A stretch of DNA of 64,000 nt from Anthoceros angustus (GCA_010909165.1 VJWM01000250.1:1-64000), one strand, 5' to 3'; shown: positions 21,098 to 34,942, numbered from the stretch's first letter. The notes: a model not told the origin generated them from the letters alone. Translations and numbers: made by a program.

Positions 21098-24000
21098 ATG
21101 TTCGGATCTTCGAGCCGTAAGCATTCTAAGCTGCTGTTTTTCTGCAAATCTCTGTTTCGAAATTAGACAAGCCTCTAGCACTTGAGTCGGATTTTAGATC
21201 CTGCTCTGCAGATCTGTGTCGTGGGTTGGGTGTCGGCTTACCAGAGAAAGCTGGGGAAGGTGTTTTTCCCCTTCGTGCCATGTGGTCGAGTTGTGGACAC
21301 GTTAGGACATTTGTGTAGTTGGCATCCTCCGTCTGTATCAATCCCTGTTATTTATTCTGTTACCATCAGTGAACTTGCTCGCTTATTTCGGATAGCTTGG
21401 GATGTAGCTTGTTTGATTCCTGGTTTTGGTGGGTTCGTTTGCCTATTGCGTTTGCTGTGCGGTTCTCTTCCTTAGATCTAGCTGACTGTGAACTGTTTTG
21501 CAGCCTTTGGGGCATCTACTCCAAGTCCATTTGGATCTGCCGCATCCAGTTCATACCCATTCGGTTCAAGCTCATCATCAAATCCCTTTGGGGCTAGTCA
21601 AGCAGCAAATCCATTCGGAGCAAAGCCTTTCGGTGGTAGTACGTTTGGACAGACGGGATCGATCTTTGGAAGTGGGACAGCAACTAGTGTGTTTGGAGCA
21701 TCTCAGCCTGCATCGTTTGGCTCCACCACGCCCGCATTTGGTGCATCAGCATCTACACCTGCTTTTGGGAGTACAACACAGTTTGGAGGTTGGCATCCAT
21801 CTACACCTGTCATGCTTGAGTCTGCAAATGCCTAACTGGTGTTAATTAATCAACTGTTGTGATGGGATGCCATTGTTTCCAGGCACATCTGTATTTGGCC
21901 AAAAACCGCCTTCTCCGTTTGGATCATTTGGACAAACTAGCCCTGCACAAGCCAATCCGTTTGGAACTCCTAGCTTTGGACAGTCACAGTCAGCTTTTGG
22001 AGGTCAACAGTTTGGGACGGCCACGCCAGCATTTGGAGCATCGACACCATCCTTTGGAGCTAGTACAGCTCCTGCGTTTGGTGCTAGTTCCACCCCTGCG
22101 TTTGGAGCTACTACTCCTGCGTTTGGGGCAAGTTCTGCTTCAGCTTTTGGGGCCACTAGCACTCCTGCATTTGGGGCGTCCACTCCTGCTTTTGGTACCA
22201 CACCTGGCTTTGGGCAGTCGGTTTCTGCATTTGGAGCATCCACAACTCCTGCATTTGGAACTACACCAGTTTTTGGGAGTAGTGCCCCCTCTCCATTTGG
22301 TGCCCAGAGTGGATCAGCATTTGGTGAGTATGTGAGATGTCTATGTAGATTGGTAACTGTTAGGAACAGTCTACTGTTCTGTTATACTACGTCCAAAATC
22401 TGGTCATGGCTGGCTGACATTTCTCTTCTACTACTTTCACGGATTGAAGGTTGTGACCCTATTAGTTGGAGGTATCTCATTTTGGCATGGTTGCAGGGGC
22501 AGCCTCCACTCCAGCCTTTGGCACTTCTGGATTTGGAGCCACCGCTTTTGCAGGGCAACGTGGTGGTAGCAGAACCACGCCGTATTCACCAACTAACGAC
22601 CAACCTGACAGTGGAGTTGGCGGACAGCTGGGCAAGTTAATGTCCATCTCTGCTATGCCTGCATTTAAAAATAAGAGTGTGGAGGAGTTGAGGTGGGAGG
22701 ACTATCAGGCCAAAGATAAAGGTATCCTGCTCTGAATTGTAGGTAGCTTCTTCAAGGATGGTGTTTTTTCATAACATGTGCTCAAGGTTTCTCTTTCAAT
22801 TACTTCACAGCCTTCTTTTTCTCAGGGGGTCCCAGCAGTGCTGCTCATGCAGCTTCTTCAGGAAATATATTTGGGCAGCCACAGGCCCAAGCACCAGCAA
22901 GCCCATTTGCAGGAAATATGTCCTTTGGACAGTCTCAAACGCCAAATCCGTTTGCTGGTTCCACCACATCTGGTCTGTTTACTCAGACTAAACCGGCCTT
23001 TGGAGCTTCCACTAGTCCTGCATTTGGATCAGGGGGTGGGTCGTTTGGAGTTGGTTTTGGAGCCCCTTCTGTTCCATTTGGATCGCAGCCTTCAGCTCCG
23101 GCTTTTGGGGCTGGTTCCTCGTCTGCCTTTGGCATGGCCAACAATCCTTTTGGGGCTAGCACCTCAAGTTTCAGCTCTAGTGCGTTTGCGTCTTCACCGG
23201 CCTTTGGGGTATCCAACTTTGGCACTAGCAGCAGTCTGACTTTTGGATCAGTCCCCACTTTTGGTGCTCCTGCAACAGCTCCAAGTTTTGGAACATCATC
23301 ATCAACATTTGGCAGTGGGACATTATTTGGGCAGCAATCATCCATCTTCCCACCTTCATCTGCACCACCGTTTGGAGCAAGTTCTTCTGCGTTCGGGGCA
23401 CCAAGCACTCCCTCATTTGGTGGAAGCCCATTTAACAACGCGACGTCTACCATATTCTCACAATCAAAACCGGCTGGTCTTGCCTCATCCACTGTAAGTC
23501 TAGTTAGGTATTCTTCTGTGGTTTGTGCCTGTTCTGCTATGGAGTTATCGTTTGTAGTGGACCATGGTATGTTGAGGTACCCCTTTTCTAATGTTGTGCT
23601 CTGTACCCCCTTGTGGGATTCACTTGGCCTTGTGTTGAGTGTTTCCAACATTAGGTTCTCTCTCAAAAAAATTTATAAGCTCATGATACAAATTGCGTTT
23701 GTATCCTTCTCTTTGTATCCAGCCGGCATCACCTTTTGGGTCTCTAGGAACTCCCGTGCATTCAGGTGGAGCTTTCAGCTTTGCACCAAACTTTGCAGCC
23801 TCGCCTCAGCCAGGTATGGAGGCTGCTTGCCATTTTTGTTTCGTTTCTGGCTTCAGATTGCTCGCTGTAATGGAACTTTGAAGTGAAGCTCTCACATGCT
23901 ACTGAAGCTCATGTTTGCTTGTTTGCAGGAAGTTTATTTGGTGCAGCATCACCAGCTACTACATTTGGGGCGAGCAGCTTTTCACAGCAGTGAGTGTGAT

Positions 24001-27000
24001 ATGTCCTTGCCCTGGTACTGGCAGGCTTTTTGTGATAACTAGTTAGTGATTTGTTTTTGCAGGCCATTGCAAAATTTGCTGACTGCAGCTCAAGTACCTG
24101 TAAGCAGCCCTTTTGGGACACTACCTGCAATGCCCCAAATGTCAATTGCTCGGAGTGCAGGAACGGGTCCCTCTGTGCAGTATGGTATCTCTAGCATACC
24201 TGTAAGTTGCTTGCGCATCAAACACGCTCGTCTTGGTGGGTGGTTCAGTCTGGGAGAACTCTTCCACTGATTTGTTGTACGCGGTGTCCTAGGTCTCTGA
24301 AAAGCCAGTTCAGGTGCGGACAACTTCTCTCTTGACGCCAAGGCACATTACCCAGAGGTCCAAGGTGCGGTTGCATGCTCGGAGGTATCATCCAAAGCAG
24401 GATAGCCCAAAGGTGTGTAGCTTGGCCGTGCCTCTCCATGCATTGCTTAATTTGCCTGTCTCTGTCTAATCTGCTTGTATCTGTCTCTGTCAATTCCAGG
24501 TTTCTTTCTTCAGTGACGGCGAAGACACCCCAACAGTCCCTAAGGCTGATGTCTTGTTTGTTCCTCGAGAGAATCCCAGGGCATTGTTTATCCGGCAGAC
24601 AGACCAGCAGCAACCCACCCCTGTGACGAAGGGTGTACCCGAAACCCGAGAGATTGCTACGCCCGTGCAAAGAAGGAGTAAGTCTGTTTGTTAGTTGTCA
24701 CTGCTTAATTGGAATCGCAGTCTTTCCACTGAAAATTTTTGGATGCCTTTCTTAGGGGTTGAGTTTCAAGAAAGAGAGGCTTCAGATGCCGGGAGTAAGT
24801 GTTGTTCTCTCTTCAAATGCCAATTCTTCAACTCGTGGATTTTCCTTCATAGTGTGTGCGTACAGTCCGTTGACTCATGTTCATTGCTGTGACTATTTAC
24901 AATTGCTGCAGGCCCACCAGCAGCGTGGCCAAGTCCAGAACTGGACGGAAATCTGCAAAGTTCTATTGCCACTCCCAAAGGTGCTGAAAAGAATCAAGCT
25001 CCGAAGTCTGGCTTGAAGCAAAATGGAGTCCGTGATGACCATAACCACAGGGGCAATGGATACATCTCCATAACTGGTCACCGTGCAGGGGAAGCTGCAA
25101 TTGCTTATGAGCATGGTGCAGATATTGAAGCTCTCATGCCGAAGCTTAGGCATTCTGATTATTTCACGGAGCCAAGAATCCAAGAACTGGCTGCCAAAGA
25201 GCGGGCTGAGCAAGGCTATTGTCGCAGAGTGACAAACTTTGTTGTGGGGCGGAAGCTTTACGGGTCAGTGAAATTTTTGGGAGAAACTGATGTGAGACGG
25301 CTTGATCTAGAGGGGATCATCCAATTTAACAGGTGTGAGGTGTTGGTGTACATGGATGAAAGCAAAAAACCACCAATTGGACACGGTTTGAATAAGGCTG
25401 CTGAAGTGACCTTGCTAAACGTGAGGTGTCTGGACAAGAAGACTGGTCAACATTTGGCAGTGGACATTATTTGGGCAGCAATCATCCATCTTCCCACCTT
25501 CATCTGCACCACCGTTTGGAGCAAGTTCTTCTGCGTTCGGGCACCAAGCACTCCCTCATTTGGTGGAAGCCCATTTAACAACGCGACGTCTACCATATTC
25601 TCACAATCAAAACCGGCTGGTCTTGCCTCATCCACTGTAAGTCTAGTTAGGTATTCTTCTGTGGTTTGTGCCTGTTCTGCTATGGAGTTATCGTTTGTAG
25701 TGGACCATGGTATGTTGAGGTACCCCTTTTCTAATGTTGTGCTCTGTACCCCTTGTGGGATTCACTTGGCCTTGTGTTGAGTGTTTCCAACATTAGGTTC
25801 TCTCTCAAAAATTTATAAGCTCATGATACAAATTGCGTTTGTATCCTTCTCTTTTATCCAGCCGGCATCACCTTTTGGGTCTCTAGGAACTCCCGTGCAT
25901 TCAGGTGGAGCTTTCAGTGGCGAAGACACCCCAACAGTCCCTAAGGCTGATGTCTTGTTTGTTCCTCGAGAGAATCCCAGGGCATTGTTTATCCGGCAGA
26001 CAGACCAGCAGCAACCCACCCCTGTGACGAAGGGTGTACCCGAAACCCGAGAGATTGCTACGCCCGTGCAAAGAAGGAGTAAGTCTGTTTGTTAGTTGTC
26101 ACTGCTTAATTGGAATCGCAGTCTTTCCACTGAAAATTTTTGGATGCCTTTCTTAGGGGTTGAGTTTCAAGAAAGAGAGGCTTCAGATCCGGCTTTTGGG
26201 GCTGGTTCCTCGTCTGCCTTTGGCATGGCCAACAATCCTTTGGGGCTAGCACCTCAAGTTTCAGCTCTAGTGCGTTTGCGTCTTCACCGGCCTTTGGGGT
26301 ATCCAACTTTGGCACTAGCAGCAGTCTGACTTTTGGATCAGTCCCCACTTTTGGTGCTCCTGCAACAGCTCCAAGTTTTGGAACATCATCATCAACATTT
26401 CACTGAAGGCCCTGAAGTGGAAAAGTTTGAAAAGAAGCTCAAAAGAAAGACAGAGGAGCAAGGTGCAGAGTTCATGGGTTACAATGCTTTAAAGGGAGAG
26501 TGGACATTCCGAGTGAAACATTTCAGCCGGTATGGTTTGGATGATTCTGATGAGGAGACTCCAGAACAGAAGAAGGCTGGAGTCCAGTTGGGGGCAGAGA
26601 CCATGGAGATAGTAGAAGGCTCATTTGCAGATGTGAGTAATGACATTGTGGAGGAGGGGGTGATGGATGATACTTCGGAAGAGGAGGGAGTTGGTGAACT
26701 AGGGGGACTTGAGGAAATGCAGCCCACAAATTCAGTGTCCACCTTACCACATTCATTACCTTCCCAGCTGAGACTTAATCCCGTCAAGATGCAGCAAATG
26801 AGGACTCTTTTTTTTCCGCTTTCTGAGGAGGTTGACAATGTAGTAAGGTCAAAGAGGCATGCATGGTCCGGTTCTGAAAAGATCAGACTACCCAAATTGA
26901 CCTCAGGTCATGTGCTTTCTAATTCCGGTGATCGCATCAGGAAAGGTGGTTATGAGAGTAAGGAGGGAACAGGCTCACCTTGCAGAGTAGGCCAGTTGCC

Positions 27001-30000
27001 TCTGAAGAGAAGTCCTCAGACTTCTTGGACGCGTTCTCCTGCTTTCTTAGAGCTTGAAGTCGGTATCTCCGGAAAGCTTGCATATGAGGCTACACCAGCT
27101 TCTTTACCTTTGGTTTCTGGTGGCTCTCTGGTCACTCTTCCAAGTACAACTCAAGCCTCTTCCTCAAAGAGACCTAAATACAATGGCTTTCATCTCGGAG
27201 CACAATCAGCTGTGGATGGGAGGCTGAGTCATGTATCAGATGCTGCACTTTCGCTTGGTTGCTCTTTCCGAGTTGGCTGGGGTCCGCATGGTGTTCTGGT
27301 GCACTGTGGCAAGTCTGTGCAACATGGGAACAGTGCTAGAGGCTTATCGTCATGTATATATGTGGAACAGGTTGCACTTGACAGGATTGTCAGAGATGAG
27401 CAGGGCAAAGTGAAGTCTGAACTGGTTCAATCGCAATTTGTTAACCCCCTATCTCTTCATCTGCGGAGGAGCCAGATCATTTCTGGTGTGTCAGAGCATG
27501 ACCACCTGAGGTTTAGAAAGCTTGTTTGCTCAAGAACTGAGCTATCTGAGGTTTGTGCCTGTTCTGCTATGGAGTTATCGTTTGTAGTGGACCATGGTAT
27601 GTTGAGGTACCCTTTTCTAATGTTGTGCTCTGTACCCCTTGTGGGATTCACTTGGCCTTGTGTTGAGTGTTTCCAACATTAGGTTCTCTCTCAAAAATTT
27701 ATAAGCTCATGATACAATTGCGTTTGTATCCTTCTCTTTTATCCAGCCGGCATCACCTTTTGGGTCTCTAGGAACTCCCGTGCATTCAGGTGGAGCTTTC
27801 AGCTTTGCACCAAACTTTGCAGCCTCGCCTCAGCCAGGTATGGAGGCTGCTTGCCATTTGTTTCGTTTCTGGCTTCAGATTGCTCGCTGTAATGGAACTT
27901 TGAAGTGAAGCTCTCACATGCTACTGAAGCTCATGTTTGCTTGTTTGCAGGAAGTTTATTTGGTGCAGCATCACCAGCTACTACATTTGGGGCGAGCAGC
28001 TTTTCACAGCAGTGAGTGTGATATGTCCTTGCCCTGGTACTGGCAGGCTTTTGTGATAACTAGTTAGTGATTTGTTTGCAGGCCATTGCAAAATTTGCTG
28101 ACTGCAGCTCAAGTACCTGTAAGCAGCCCTTTTGGGACACTACCTGCAATGCCCCAAATGTCAATTGCTCGGAGTGCAGGAACGGGTCCCTCTGTGCAGT
28201 ATGGTATCTCTAGCATACCTGTAAGTTGCTTGCGCATCAAACACGCTCGTCTTGGTGGGTGGTTCAGTCTGGGAGAACTCTTCCACTGATTTGTTTATCC
28301 CCAGTCTCTGAAAAGATCAGACTACCCAAATTGACCTCAGGTCATGTGCTTTCTAATTCCGGTGATCGCATCAGGAAAAGGTGGTTATGAGTAAGGAGGA
28401 ACAGGCTCACCTTGCAGAGTAGGCCAGTTGCCTCTGAAGAGAAGTCCTCAGACTTCTTGGACGCGTTCTCCTGCTTTCTTAGAGCTTGAAGTCGGTATCT
28501 CCGAGCTTGCATATGAGGCTACACCAGCTTCTTTACCTTTGGTTTCTGGTGGCTCTCTGGTCACTCTTCCAAGTACAACTCAAGCCTCTTCCTCAAAAGA
28601 GACCTAAATACAATGGCTTTCATCTCGGAGCACAATCAGCTGTGGATGGGAGGCTGAGTCATGTATCAGATGCTGCACTTTCGCTTGGTTGCTCTTTCCG
28701 AGTTGGCTGGGGTCCGTATGGTGTTCTGGTGCACTGTGGCAAGTCTGTGCAACATGGGAACAGTGCTAGAGGCTTATCGTCATGTATATATGTGGAACAG
28801 GTTGCACTTGACAGGATTGTCAGAGATGAGCAGGGCAAAGTGAAGTCTGAACTGGTTCAATCGCAATTTGTTAACCCCTATCTCTTCATCTGGAGGAGCC
28901 AGATCATTTCTGGTGTGTCAGAGCATGACCACCTGAGGTTTAGAAAGCTTGTTTGCTCAAGAACTGAGCTATCTGAGGTTTGTGCAGAATATGAAACTTC
29001 TGCTGAGGAGCAGTTGAGCGCAGGCTGGCTCTCATCTGATACTGTTTCACCCTCCAGCGTAATATTTCAGTGTGGCAGCTTATAGCAGTTCTGTTCTCTG
29101 GAAGATCTGAACTACCAGAATTTGATGCCACCAAGGAAAAGCCTGGAGATTTGGTGAGCACTTCTCTGGCTAAGAGTAACATCAGGGGTTCAGATGCCGG
29201 GAGTAAGTGTTGTTCTCTTCAAATGCCAATTCTTCAACTCGTGGATTTTCCTTCATAGTGTGTGCGTACAGTCCGTTGACTCATGTTCATTGCTGTGACT
29301 ATTTACAATTGCTGCAGGCCCACCAGCAGCGTGGCCAAGTCCAGAACTGGACGGAAATCTGCAAAGTTCTATTGCCACTCCCAAAGGTGCTGAAAAGATC
29401 AGACTACCCAAATTGACCTCAGGTCATGTGCTTTCTAATTCCGGTGATCGCATCAGGAAAAGGTGGTTATGAGTAAGGAGGAACAGGCTCACCTTGCAGA
29501 GTAGGCCAGTTGCCTCTGAAGAGAAGTCCTCAGACTTCTTGGACGCGTTCTCCTGCTTTCTTAGAGCTTGAAGTCGGTATCTCCGAAAGCTTGCATATGA
29601 GGCTACACCAGCTTCTTTACCTTTGGTTTCTGGTGGCTCTCTGGTCACTCTTCCAAGTACAACTCAAGCCTCTTCCTCAAAAGAGACCTAAATACAATGG
29701 CTTTCATCTCGGAGCACAATCAGCTGTGGATGGGAGGCTGAGTCATGTATCAGATGCTGCACTTTCGCTTGGTTGCTCTTTCCGAGTTGGCTGGGGTCCG
29801 TATGGTGTTCTGGTGCACTGTGGCAAGTCTGTGCAACATGGGAACAGTGCTAGAGGCTTATCGTCATGTATATATGTGGAACAGGTTGCACTTGACAGGA
29901 TTGTCAGAGATGAGCAGGGCAAAGTGAAGTCTGAACTGGTTCAATCGCAATTTGTTAACCCCTATCTCTTCATCTGCGGAGGAGCCAGATCATTTCTGGT

Positions 30001-33000
30001 GTGTCAGAGCATGACCACCTGAGGTTTAGAAAGCTTGTTTGCTCAAGAACTGGCTGCCAAAGAGCGGGCTGAGCAAGGCTATTGTCGCAGAGTGACAAAC
30101 TTTGTTGTGGGGCGGAAGCTTTACGGGTCAGTGAAATTTTTGGGAGAAACTGATGTGAGACGGCTTGATCTAGAGGGGATCATCCAATTTAACAGGTGTG
30201 AGGTGTTGGTGTACATGGATGAAAGCAAAACCACCAATTGACACGGTTTGAATAAGGCTGCTGAAGTGACCTTCAACAAGTATCTGCAGCTTGTAAGGCA
30301 TGATGATGCTCCTGCTCCAGTTCCGATGTACAGAGAAGAATCAGGGATGAGAGGAAAAGGAGGATTTCAGTTACTATGACAACGCCTTCTACCTCATGCT
30401 GCTGCATGCAAACTTGGCTGATGATCTGAATATTTCTAGAATGTTGTCATCTGGAAGTTCTACTTCTGACTGGTTAGATCACACTCTAGTTTGGCACGAG
30501 CAAGGTGTTCTGGAAGCTGTGGGTGTGCTAGGATGCCGTGGGGTGCATGCACTGCACATGAGTTTTGCATCACAGCTGCTTGCAGTGGGATTGTGCCATT
30601 GGGCTCTTTATGTTATATTACATTTATCACCTACAGGTGGAGAAGATCAACTACAAGAGAAGGCTGTTAGGAGATTCTCGTGCAGTATTGTGAAACATTT
30701 CAGCCGGTATGGTTTGGATGATTCTGATGAGGAGACTCCAGAACAGAAGAAGGCTGTTAGGAGATTCTCGTGCAGTATTGTGAAACATGGAGTAACTCAG
30801 AGATCCAGCAGGTGTTCCTGAGGGATGAACTCAAAATTCTCTAAGTGGCTGCACGAGGCCCAGGTTAGTTTTCTCCTCTCCTTCTTGAATGACTCTGAGC
30901 CGTATGGATCCCTTCAATCATCGTGTGCCTTTTGCAGGCCATCTATTGGCGATATATGGTGACTGCTCTAAGGCTCTGAAGCATCTTGTTAAAAGCTTCC
31001 AGTGGCATAGTGCACATACACTCTTTATGAGTTCTGTCTCCGCTGATTGGTTTGTGAATGGTACCTTGCTTTTCATACTTAAATCTATCTGCTTGTGATA
31101 TTTATGTGACTTTTTCTGCTGGGTTTGAGCTGCATATACTGTGTGCCTTTGAGTAGGATCTGTACTTTGCAGGAAATCATAAAGATGTCTGGAAATATGC
31201 AACAAAGTTGGAATCCCACAAGGCCGAGATTGAAAACTGGAATTTGGGTGCGGGCATCTACATTGACTTCTATTCTCTTAAGGACAGTCTCGAGCATCAT
31301 CGGGACCCATTCCATGAAAGGGTAAGCCATGGTAGTTGTCAGGATTGCAGGCTCTTATCTTTTCAGCCTGCTAGATTTCGACATAGATATCTGTTATTGT
31401 CCTTATGCTGTAGTCACTGTGTAATTATGTGATTTGCAGATGTGAGTAATGACATTGTGGAGGAGGGGTGATGGATGATACTTCGGAAGAGGAGGGAGTT
31501 GGTGAACTAGGGGGACTTGAGGAAATGCAGCCCACAAATTCAGTGTCCACCTTACCACATTCATTACCTTCCCAGCTGAGACTTAATCCGTCAAGATGCA
31601 GCAAATGAGGACTCTTTTTTTCCGCTTTCTGAGGAGGTTGACAATGTAGTAAGGTCAAAGAGGCATGCATGGTCCGGTTCTGAAAAGATCAGACTACCCA
31701 AATTGACCTCAGGTCATGTGCTTTCTAATTCGGTGATCGCATCAGGAAAAGGTGGTTATGAGAGTAAGGAGGAACAGGCTCACCTTGCAGAGTAGGCCAG
31801 TTGCCTCTGAAGAGAAGTCCTCAGACTTCTTGGACGCGTTCTCCTGCTTTCTTAGAGCTTGAAGTCGGTATCTCCGAAAGCTTGCATATGAGGCTACACC
31901 AGCTTCTTTACCTTTGGTTTCTGGTGGCTCTCTGGTCACTCTTCCAAGTACAACTCAAGCCTCTTCCTCAAAGAGACCTAAATACAATGGCTTTCAGTCT
32001 GTTGACAAGTGCAATGTCTTGCAAGACATCTTTGCACTCCTTGCAACACGGCAGCTTGATGATGCAGTGGAGAGAGCTATTGACAACGGGATGTACGATT
32101 GGCTGTGGTGTTGAGTCAATCTGGTGGATCAATGCTTAACCGAGAAGATATGTTCACTCAGCTTGATGTGTGGACTCGAGAGGGCCTGGATCCGCCTTTC
32201 ATAGTAGAGAACCGAATTTGCATATACAAGCTACTCGCTGGGGACTTGAAAGGTGCCTTAGGGACCAGGGAGATCAATTGGAAGAGGTTCCTTGGACTGC
32301 TGATGTGGTACCAGCTTGCTCCAGATACTCCTCCCAGTGACCTTCAACAAGTATCTGCAGCTTGTAAGGCATGATGATGCTCCTGCTCCAGTTCCGATGT
32401 ACAGAGAAGAATCAGGGATGAGAGGAAAAGGAGGATTTCAGTTACTATGACAACGCCTTCTACCTCATGCTGCTGCATGCAAACTTGGCTGATGATCTGA
32501 ATATTTCTAGAATGTTGTCATCTGGAAGTTCTACTTCTGACTGGTTAGATCACACTCTAGTTTGGCACGAGCAAGGTGTTCTGGTGCACTGTGGCAAGTC
32601 TGTGCAACATGGGAACAGTGCTAGAGGCTTATCGTCATGTATATATGTGGAACAGGTTGCACTTGACAGGATTGTCAGAGATGAGCAGGGCAAAGTGAAG
32701 TCTGAACTGGTTCAATCGCAATTTGTTAACCCCCTATCTCTTCATCTGCGGAGGAGCCAGATCATTTCTGGTGTGTCAGAGCATGACCACCTGAGGTTTA
32801 GAAAGCTTGTTTGCTCAAGAACTGAGCTATCTGAGGTTTGTGCAGAATATGAAACTTCTGCTGAGGAGCAGTTGAGCGCAGGCTGGCTCTCATCTGATAC
32901 TCGTTTCACCCTCCAGCGTAATATTTCAGTGTGGCAGCTTATAGCAGTTCTGTTCTCTGGAAGATCTGAACTACCAGAATTTGATGCCACCAAGGAAAAG

Positions 33001-34942
33001 CCTGGAGATTTGGTGAGCACTTCTCTGGCTAAGAGTAACATCAGGGGTTCAGATGCAGAGGTTCTTGTCCGGCGAGCCATGTTCAGCAGCTGGTTACAGG
33101 ACTGTGTTGGTCAGCCTTTGAGCGATGGCTTTCAGTCTGTTGACAAGTGCAATGTCTTGCAAGACATCTTTGCACTCCTTGCAACACGGCAGCTTGATGA
33201 TGCAGTGGAGAGAGCTATTGACAACGGGGATGTACGATTGGCTGTGGTGTTGAGTCAATCTGGTGGATCAATGCTTAACCGAGAAGATATGTTCACTCAG
33301 CTTGATGTGTGGACTCGAGAGGGCCTGGATCCGCCTTTCATAGTAGAGAACCGAATTTGCATATACAAGCTACTCGCTGGGGACTTGAAAGGTGCCTTAG
33401 GGACCAGGGAGATCAATTGGAAGAGGTTCCTTGGACTGCTGATGTGGTACCAGCTTGCTCCAGATACTCCCCTCCCAGTGACCTTCAACAAGTATCTGCA
33501 GCTTGTAAGGCATGATGATGCTCCTGCTCCAGTTCCGATGTACAGAGAAGAATCAGGGATGAGAGGAAAAGGGGAGGATTTCAGTTACTATGACAACGCC
33601 TTCTACCTCATGCTGCTGCATGCAAACTTGGCTGATGATCTGAATATTTCTAGAATGTTGTCATCTGGAAGTTCTACTTCTGACTGGTTAGATCACACTC
33701 TAGTTTGGCACGAGCAAGGTGTTCTGGAAGCTGTGGGTGTGCTAGGATGCCGTGGGGTGCATGCACTGCACATGAGTTTTGCATCACAGCTGCTTGCAGT
33801 GGGATTGTGCCATTGGGCTCTTTATGTTATATTACATTTATCACCTACAGGTGGAGAAGATCAACTACAAGAGAAGGCTGTTAGGGAGATTCTCGTGCAG
33901 TATTGTGAAACATGGAGTAACTCAGAGATCCAGCAGGTGTTCCTGAGGGATGAACTCAAAATTCCCTCTAAGTGGCTGCACGAGGCCCAGGTTAGTTTTT
34001 CTCCTCTCCCTTCTTGAATGACTCTGGAGCCGTATGGATCCCCTTCAATCATCGTGTGCCTTTTTGCAGGCCATCTATTGGCGATATGCTGGTGACTGCT
34101 CTAAGGCTCTGAAGCATCTTGTTAAAAGCTTCCAGTGGCATAGTGCACATACACTCTTTATGAGTTCTGTCTCCGCTGATTGGTTTGTGAATGGTACCTT
34201 GCTTTTCATACTTAAATCTATCTGCTTGTGATATTTATGTGACTTTTTCTGCTGGGTTTGAGCTGCATATACTGTGTGCCTTTGAGTAGGATCTGTACTT
34301 TGCAGGAAATCATAAAGATGTCTGGAAATATGCAACAAAGTTGGAATCCCACAAGGCCGAGATTGAAAACTGGAATTTGGGTGCGGGCATCTACATTGAC
34401 TTCTATTCTCTTAAGGACAGTCTCGAGCATCATCGGGACCCATTCCATGAAAGGGTAAGCCATGGTAGTTGTCAGGATTGCAGGCTCTTATCTTTTCAGC
34501 CTGCTAGATTTCGACATAGATATCTGTTATTGTCCTTATGCTGTAGTCACTGTGTAATTATGTGATTTGCAGAAGCCATTGCAAGGGATGTCAGGGCCAA
34601 TCAAGGACTTGTTCAGCCGTTTAAGGGAATCTCAAGACTTTTGGTCTCTGGGAGCAAGATCGCAGCTCTTAAGGTATTGTCCCTCCCACCACCTTGGCCT
34701 ACTCGAAAACGGTTTATCTCACTGTGTTTTACCTCTCACTCATCTTGGTTTGTAACAGAGTGGCTTATTCGAAAATGGCAGAAGATGTCGCCAGGTTACT
34801 GCTTCAGGAGGCAGTAACCTCAGCAAATGAATTGAGTCTTCACGAGGCTGTCCTTGATGCACCACTGTTGGAAGACATGCACCGGCTTCAGGGTGCAGCG
34901 ACTGCTTTTACGTCTTGGCTTTGTGACACTTTGACTGTGTAA
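21098..34942 (+). CDS. NUP98-NUP96: Fused NUP98-NUP96 nucleoporin precursor, locus scrambled in the middle
   Basis: Encodes the FG-repeat nucleoporin Nup98 and the Y-complex scaffold Nup96 as one precursor. Exons: 21098-21116, 21504-21788, 21883-22323, 22497-22721, 22826-23493, 23723-23813, 23929-23989, 24063-24201, 24293-24412, 24500-24677, 24756-24794, then one long exon from 24912, whose intact parts are 24912-25455, 26401-27558 and 32844-33990, then 34070-34193, 34306-34454, 34573-34673, 34759-34942. Summed, these give 5,673 nt, 1,890 residues, in phase throughout; the human precursor is about 1,817. Order of parts: MFGSSS; FG/GxFG repeats; a GLEBS-like Rae1-binding segment ([20 protein letters not shown]); more FG repeats; the autoproteolytic domain with [20 protein letters not shown] and the HFS site; then Nup96 with [57 protein letters not shown] and C-terminal [17 protein letters not shown]. 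The exon count is mine. The duplicated blocks in 25456-32843 are treated as an artefact. Confidence 0.88.
25456..32843 (+). repeat. Patchwork of repeated NUP98-NUP96 blocks
   Basis: All blocks are in direct orientation. 25456-25918 copies 23312-23780; 25919-26188 copies exons 10-11; 26189-26400 copies about 23099-23309; 27559-28304 copies about 23529-24300; 28305-29188 copies about 26875-27558 plus 32844-33055; 29189-29392 copies about 24786-24988; 29393-30043 copies about 26877-27535; 30044-30275 copies about 25186-25412; 30276-30690 copies about 33481-33900; 30751-31436 copies about 33872-34571; 31437-31996 copies about 26630-27196; 31997-32580 copies about 33131-33724; 32581-32843 copies about 27296-27558. 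Only 26401-27558 is primary sequence. Copies differ mostly in homopolymer length, which breaks their frames. Block ends are accurate to about 10 bp. Confidence 0.85.
26519..26527 (+). other. NUP98 autoproteolytic His-Phe-Ser site
   Basis: CATTTCAGC encodes the HFS triad in [14 protein letters not shown]. In Nup98-Nup96 precursors cleavage occurs between Phe and Ser; the residues needed are present. Nup96 follows directly in frame, so this site should separate the two proteins. Confidence 0.85.

Noticed and set aside
22004-23666. Long minus-strand frames rich in PNA(G)V repeats
   Set aside because: They are the antisense of the FG-repeat exons; the regular codon pattern keeps the other strand open.
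28486-30022. Several separate small genes with NUP96-like sequence
   Set aside because: They are copies of parts of the one NUP98-NUP96 gene, with homopolymer-length frameshifts and junctions at shared words; not paralogues.
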